Positions 5,906-9,631 of a DNA stretch of 9,631 nucleotides are shown here, one piece after another. This stretch comes from CANRPC01 sp964456095 (GTDB lineage Bacteria > Bacillota_I > Bacilli_A > RFN20 > CAG-449): positions 1 to 9,631 of the forward strand of contig CAYVZF010000052.1 in assembly GCA_964456095.1 (NCBI GenBank), given 5' to 3'. Made by a program: the position numbers and the translations under genes. The notes under the pieces were generated by a model. The model was not told the origin of the DNA. It ran no database searches and saw only the letters and a program-made list of their open reading frames with translations. Within the stretch, counting starts at the first letter, position 1; the number at the start of each line of letters is the position of its first letter.

Positions 5906-7741
5906 TTAAAACATGTTTCTCATCGAATTTAAAACACAAATAACCATTACACCAACATCCGCAAAAATAGCAAGCAACATATTTGTATTAAAAAATATTG
6001 ATATTAATAAAATTAATATTTTAATTACAATAGAAAATACAATATTAAAGTATGCAGTATGCATTGTAGATTTTGATATTTTAATTGCTTTATAAACATT
6101 TTCTAAAGAATTATTAATTATTACAATATCACTTGTTTCAATTGCAAGAGTTGAGCCACTTCCCATTGATATAGAAACATCCGCGATTGCTAAACTCGGA
6201 GCATCATTAATTCCATCACCAATAAAACAAGTTACATATTTATTATCTTTATATTCTTTTATTACTTTCAATTTTTCATTAGGCAATAATTCACTTTTAT
6301 ATGCTGTAACTCCAACACTATTTGCAACAAATTTTGAAGCACTTTCTTTATCTCCAGTTAACATAACCACTTCTTTAACATTTGCTTTTTTTATTTTAGT
6401 TATTGCATCTTTACTATCATTTTTAATTTTATCACTTAATTTAACATAACCTAAATAATTATTATCATATGCTAGATGAATAATAGTTCCATCTATTTTA
6501 TTAGAACTAATATTATATTTATTTAATAATGATTCATTACCACATAATACTAACTTATTATTATAATTTGCAATTATTCCTTTACCTGGAATCTCTTTAA
6601 TATCTTCTAAAGTTAATTCATTTTCATTTTTATAATACTTAACTATTGCTTTTGCAAGTGGATGTGTTGATTTATTCTCCATAGAATAAAATAATTTATT
6701 AAATAATTCATTATTACTAATATTATTTATTTCATCGACTTCAAATATTCCTGTTGTAATAGTTCCAGTTTTATCAAGCAATACACAGTTAACACTCGAA
6801 AGCTTTTCTATATGATTGCTTCCTTTAATTAAAATACCATTTTTAGAGGCTTTACCAATACCAGAAAAGAAAGATAATGGAACAGATATTACAAGAGCGC
6901 ATGGACATGATATTACTAAAAAAGAAAGACCTTTAATAACATACTTTTTAAAATCATAATTATCAAATAGAGGAGGTATTATTGAAATAATAACCGCGGA
7001 GATTACAACAATTGGTGTATAATATTTTGCAAATTTTGTAATAAATGATTCAGTTTTTCCTTTTGAAGAAGAAGCATCCTCTATTAAGGATAAAATAGAA
7101 TATATTGCAGAATTTTCAAATGTTTTTGTTGCTTTAACTTTAATTACATTTGATAAGTTAATAGTGCCACTTAGCACTTCATCACCTTTATATTTTTCAA
7201 CAGGTAATGATTCACCAGTTAATGATGATGTATCTAATGTAGTATCGCCCTCTATTATTATTGAATCAACAGGTATTTTTTCTCCAACTTTAATTAATAA
7301 AATATCATCTATTTTAACTTCATCAGCCTCTATTTCTTCTTCAATACCATTATAAATTCTTATCGCTTTTTTAGGTACGATTTCTATTAAACTAGTAATT
7401 GATTTCCTAGATGAAGAAACTGCTAAATCTTGGAATAATTCACCAATTTGATAAAATAGCATAACTGCGACGCCTTCAAAAAAATCTTGTAAAATAAATG
7501 CACCGATTGTAGCAATTGACATTAAAAATAGTTCATCAAATATTTTTCCATGACAAATATTCTTAAAAGATTTAATTAATATTTTATAACCAACTACAAA
7601 ATAAGATAGGAAATATAATACTATTGATAAATACTTAATAAAATCATTATCTTTAAATATATTAGACAAAACTAAACTTATTATTAGAATAATAGATGAT
7701 ATTATTATTTGAATAAGTGTTGTCTTTTGTTTTTTATTCAT
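5906..7741 (-). CDS. P1B-type heavy-metal translocating ATPase (Zn/Cd/Pb exporter, ZntA/CadA-like)
   Basis: A 611-aa membrane pump that exports soft divalent metals at the cost of ATP. All core motifs are present: TGES (175-178, actuator), CPC in the metal-binding helix (C279-P280-C281), phosphorylation site D323 in DKTGT, HP (360-361, nucleotide-binding domain), MLTGDKE (460-466) and GDGINDAP (508-515). The late membrane segments carry K574 and D595 (ADVGVMV), a Lys/Asp pair typical of the Zn/Cd/Pb subgroup and unlike copper pumps. Eight hydrophobic segments fit the P1B plan. The protein begins directly with membrane helices and has no cytoplasmic HMA domain. That domain is supplied by the preceding 71-aa gene, whose stop overlaps this start (TAATG). 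The start is fixed by this overlap and by GGAG upstream. The exact metal is inferred. Confidence 0.9.
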   Translation of the reverse strand: MNKKQKTTLIQIIISSIILIISLVLSNIFKDNDFIKYLSIVLYFLSYFVVGYKILIKSFKNICHGKIFDELFLMSIATIGAFILQDFFEGVAVMLFYQIGELFQDLAVSSSRKSITSLIEIVPKKAIRIYNGIEEEIEADEVKIDDILLIKVGEKIPVDSIIIEGDTTLDTSSLTGESLPVEKYKGDEVLSGTINLSNVIKVKATKTFENSAIYSILSLIEDASSSKGKTESFITKFAKYYTPIVVISAVIISIIPPLFDNYDFKKYVIKGLSFLVISCPCALVISVPLSFFSGIGKASKNGILIKGSNHIEKLSSVNCVLLDKTGTITTGIFEVDEINNISNNELFNKLFYSMENKSTHPLAKAIVKYYKNENELTLEDIKEIPGKGIIANYNNKLVLCGNESLLNKYNISSNKIDGTIIHLAYDNNYLGYVKLSDKIKNDSKDAITKIKKANVKEVVMLTGDKESASKFVANSVGVTAYKSELLPNEKLKVIKEYKDNKYVTCFIGDGINDAPSLAIADVSISMGSGSTLAIETSDIVIINNSLENVYKAIKISKSTMHTAYFNIVFSIVIKILILLISIFFNTNMLLAIFADVGVMVICVLNSMRNMF

Positions 7742-7956
7742 TATTTAATCTCAACTCCATCTTCAAATTTTGACGCAATTCTTTTTATTTCTTTAAATGT
7801 TTCATCAAATAATTCATCATTAATATCAATTGTTATTTTTTGCATTATAAAACTTATTTTAATTGAATTAATATTTTTAACTTTATTCAATTTTTCTTCT
7901 AATATTCTTGCACAATTAGCGCAGTCTAAACCAATAATATCAAATTTTTTAACCAT
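7741..7956 (-). CDS. Small HMA-domain metal-binding protein, partner of the ATPase
   Basis: A 71-aa cytosolic protein consisting only of a heavy-metal-associated (ferredoxin-fold) domain. The metal site GLDCANC holds C12 and C15. The Asp just before the first Cys (D11) is characteristic of Zn/Cd/Pb-binding HMA domains of the ZntA/CadA type rather than copper chaperones. Its stop codon shares one base with the ATG of the ATPase (TAATG), so the two are translationally coupled. Together they correspond to a CadA/ZntA protein split in two. The ribosome binding site AAAGGAG lies 7 nt upstream of the ATG. It is the first gene after the promoter at 8004-8032. Confidence 0.88.
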   Translation of the reverse strand: MVKKFDIIGLDCANCARILEEKLNKVKNINSIKISFIMQKITIDINDELFDETFKEIKRIASKFEDGVEIK

Positions 7957-7970
7957 ACTTTTACTCCTTT

Positions 7971-7992
7971 CGATTAAATGATTGTTTAATCG
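7971..7992. promoter_or_regulatory. Inverted-repeat operator candidate of the metal efflux operon
   Basis: CGATTAAA and TTTAATCG are exact inverted copies separated by 6 bp. They lie between the -10 of the operon promoter and its ribosome binding site, where a bound repressor would stop transcription. By position and arrangement a metal-sensing repressor of the ArsR/SmtB or similar family is plausible. No such regulator gene is visible in this window, so the binding protein is unknown. Confidence 0.55.
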
Positions 7993-8003
7993 TTTACATT
8001 TGA

Positions 8004-8032
8004 ATTATATGATTAACTTAAATATATGTCAA
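8004..8032 (-). promoter_or_regulatory. Consensus sigma-A promoter of the metal efflux operon
   Basis: On the minus strand TTGACA (8027-8032) and TATAAT (8004-8009) are both perfect consensus hexamers with an ideal 17-bp spacer. Transcription would start near 7997, about 40 nt before the ATG of the HMA protein, and run through both genes to the terminator at 5847-5881. Such a strong promoter followed by an operator fits a gene set that is normally repressed and opened by metal. Confidence 0.88.
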
Positions 8033-8283
8033 TGGAAATAATATTAATTTGATTAAAGTATAAGAAATTATAATAACTATTTTATCAAAATGTTTATTTT
8101 TTAATTCTTATATTATTTTTATAACTTTTTTAAATTAAAATAATATTCAAATTAGGAAGGATTAAAAAAAAGAGGAAAAATGATAAGCATCAAAAATTTT
8201 CTATCATATTAAATTTTAATCTTATTCAGTTAATGAAATAAAAATTGAATGATTTATTAATGTTTGTAAGCTTAAGGAGTACT
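8033..8283. other. AT-rich non-coding stretch between the metal operon and the istB relic
   Basis: No gene is supported here. A short frame at 8180-8212 (MISIKNFLSY) has a GAGGAAAA sequence before it and could be a leftover of an istA start, but it is too short to judge. AAGGAG at 8274-8279, 4 nt before an ATG, is the ribosome binding site of the broken istB gene. The left end of the insertion sequence was not found. Confidence 0.5.
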
Positions 8284-9041
8284 ATGCAAAACAACTATAA
8301 TAAATTAATTATAATCTTAACAACTTATCTTTATCTAAATTCTCTAGTAATTTAGATTATTATCTTTCTTTAATAAATAATGGTGATAAATCTATTGTTG
8401 ATGCTTTATTTGAACTCACTCAATTAGAAATTGATGTTAAAAATGAACGCGCGATGAACGCATGTGTTAGAGTCGCTAACTTTCCTTTTTTAAAAACCTT
8501 TGATGATTTCGATTTTTCTTTTCAACCATCTATTAATAAAGATTTTATTACTAATTTTCAATATCTTTCTTTCATTAAAAATAAAGAAAATATCGTTTTC
8601 ATCGGAGCTCCAGATGTTGGTAAAACTCATCTTGCTACTTCTATTGGTATAGAAGCTGCTAAACAAAGAACTTCTACTTATTTTATTTCTTGCTCTGATC
8701 TTATTTTTCAATTAAAACATGCTCGTTTAGAAAATAGATTGGAACAACGTATTAAATTCTTTTGTAAATATAAACTTCTTATTATTGATGAAGTTGGATT
8801 CTTTCCTATGAACACTGAATCTAGTAATTTATTTTTTCAACTTATTGCTAAAAGATATGAGAAAACTTCTACTATTGTTACTACTAATAAAACCCTTTCT
8901 ATGTGGGGTGAAATATTCAGCGATTCTGTTATCGCTAATGCTATATTGGATAGACTTCTTCATTATTCTCACGTCATCAATATTGTTGGTAGATCTTATC
9001 GTACTAAAAATATTATTTCTGAATTAGAGGAGGATAATTAG
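8284..9041 (+). pseudogene. istB: istB, IS21-family transposition helper ATPase, frameshifted
   Basis: IstB is an AAA+ ATPase that directs the IS21 transposase to its target. The readable frame from 8454 holds Walker A GAPDVGKTHLA, Walker B LLIIDE and the C-terminal signature TSTIVTTNKTLSMWGEIF followed by ILDRLLHYSHVI. The true start is upstream: an ATG at 8284 after AAGGAG begins MQNNYNKLI, and after about nine codons the frame must shift by one base. The continuation then reads NLNNLSLSKFSSNLDYYLS and runs open into the 8454 frame. Restoring one missing base near 8308-8312 (ATTATAAT, probably once ATTAATAAT) gives 252 aa, the normal length of the family. As it stands, the start at 8284 stops after 22 codons. 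A product from 8454 (195 aa) would lack the N-terminal region but keep the ATPase core. No istA is next to it. Confidence 0.85.
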
Positions 9042-9050
9042 TTAATCATT

Positions 9051-9102
9051 ATTGGTTATTAAACTTTCGCCAGAATTGGTTACTTTTATATTGACACGAA
9101 CA
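9051..9102 (+). repeat. Probable right end of the IS21-family relic
   Basis: ATTGGTTA occurs at 9051 and again at 9075, and the stretch closes with TTGACACGAACA. A pair of related repeats just after istB, ending in CA, fits the end layout of IS21-family elements. No matching left end was found in the window, so the boundary is not confirmed. Confidence 0.35.
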
Positions 9103-9167
9103 ATAAAAAATAATACAGTCAACAAATACAAGCTTAAAAATCTCTCAGCTGTTTTTATGTTTGTTAT

Positions 9168-9631
9168 TTATTGCTTTTTATTCATATCTAATATAAGTTT
9201 ATTTGATTTTTGCAATACACGAAGTTGCGATTTTGCCATATTGTTAAGTTGAACAAGTCTTTCACTTTGAGACAATTTTTGTTCAATTAGAATCGCATTA
9301 AAACTTTCCATATTCGCAATTACAAGTAATTGTTCAATAGTTGCATAATCTCTAATGTTGCCTTTAAGTGTTGGATTTTTTATTCTCCACTCTCCGGCAG
9401 TCATTCCAAATAATGCAACATTTAATAGGTCAGCTTCATTTGCATAAACAAAAGTCTTTTGCTTTTCAGTTAATGTTGGAACAATATTTTCTTTAATTGC
9501 GTCTGTATGAATAGTATAGTTAAGTTTTGCAAGTTCTCTCTTCGCATTCCATTCAAGTTCTTTTTGCTCTTCTATCTTTAATCTTTGAAATTCTTTAATT
9601 AAATAAAACTCAAATTCAACCGAAATCCAAC
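9168..9631 (-). CDS. KilA-N domain-containing protein, C-terminal part (runs off the window)
   Basis: An open frame enters from the right edge and ends in TAA at 9168, giving about 154 visible residues. It begins WISVEFEFYLIKEFQRLK, continues LAKLNYTIHTDAIKENIVP and FVYANEADLLNVALFGMTA, then NIRDYATIEQLLVIANMES and ERLVQLNNMAKSQLRVL. These segments are typical of the end of the KilA-N domain and the conserved tail of KilA-N proteins found in phages, plasmids and bacterial genomes. The KilA-N fold binds DNA; the cellular role of these proteins is mostly unknown. The Met at 9402-9404 is internal and not the start. The tail (KSNKLILDMNKKQ) is short and basic. The true start lies beyond 9631. Confidence 0.85.
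   Translation of the reverse strand, partial: WISVEFEFYLIKEFQRLKIEEQKELEWNAKRELAKLNYTIHTDAIKENIVPTLTEKQKTFVYANEADLLNVALFGMTAGEWRIKNPTLKGNIRDYATIEQLLVIANMESFNAILIEQKLSQSERLVQLNNMAKSQLRVLQKSNKLILDMNKKQ

Noticed and set aside
7164..7981. Plus-strand open frames over the ATPase and HMA genes
   Set aside because: They are antisense to strongly conserved P-type ATPase and HMA motifs and have no start signals.
8180..8212. Short frame with a GAGGAAAA sequence upstream as the start of istA
   Set aside because: Ten codons are too few to align with IstA, and no further istA segment follows before istB.
9168..9404. A 78-aa gene starting at the Met at 9404
   Set aside because: The frame stays open upstream to the window edge and encodes typical KilA-N protein sequence, so that Met is internal.
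1..9631. Mycoplasma-type genetic code, suggested by the low G+C content
   Set aside because: The first recombinase gene ends in TGA exactly where the overlapping second gene begins, and Trp residues seen in conserved places use TGG.

Overview
The window is very AT-rich DNA of roughly a quarter G+C, judged by eye. It looks like a low-GC Firmicute-type bacterium (Bacillota or relatives, such as AT-rich gut Bacilli or Clostridia). TGA is used as a stop by the first recombinase gene, so the mycoplasma code does not apply. Ribosome binding sites are AAGGAG-like. No rRNA, tRNA or CRISPR array was seen.

Layout. (1) Positions 56-3496 hold a complete mobile element of the 'recombinase in trio' (RIT) kind. 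Three consecutive tyrosine recombinase genes on the minus strand overlap each other by exactly 11 nt, and an 83-bp terminal inverted repeat (81/83 identical) lies on each side. (2) The element sits inside a decayed gene for an AlbA_2/ATP-binding (Schlafen-like AlbA_2, COG2865-type) protein. Its 3' side continues at 1-55 and its 5' side at 3497-4314. That copy has also lost its ATG (now ACG) and carries an in-frame TAA. (3) An intact paralogue of the broken gene (440 aa) lies just upstream at 4367-5689. (4) A heavy-metal efflux operon follows at 5906-7956: a free-standing 71-aa metal-binding (HMA) protein and a P1B-type Zn/Cd/Pb ATPase that lacks its own N-terminal HMA domain. The operon has a consensus sigma-A promoter, an inverted-repeat operator candidate and a terminator. 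(5) Positions 8284-9102 are a relic of an IS21-family element: istB with a one-base frameshift and no istA, followed by a likely IS end. (6) The right edge (9168-9631) is the C-terminal part of a KilA-N domain protein.

How it fits together. This is an accessory region with two kinds of mobile element, a duplicated and decaying regulator-like gene, a metal-resistance operon and a phage/plasmid-type KilA-N gene. The most notable signal is the end structure of the RIT element. The decamer TTATGAGAAG occurs three times in each terminal repeat. A variant, TTATCAGAAG, forms a perfect 20-bp palindrome on the right side only, between the terminal repeat and the host gene. Each terminal repeat also encodes a hairpin plus T-run that would stop transcription entering the element from outside. 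The two substitutions between the repeats keep this hairpin paired.
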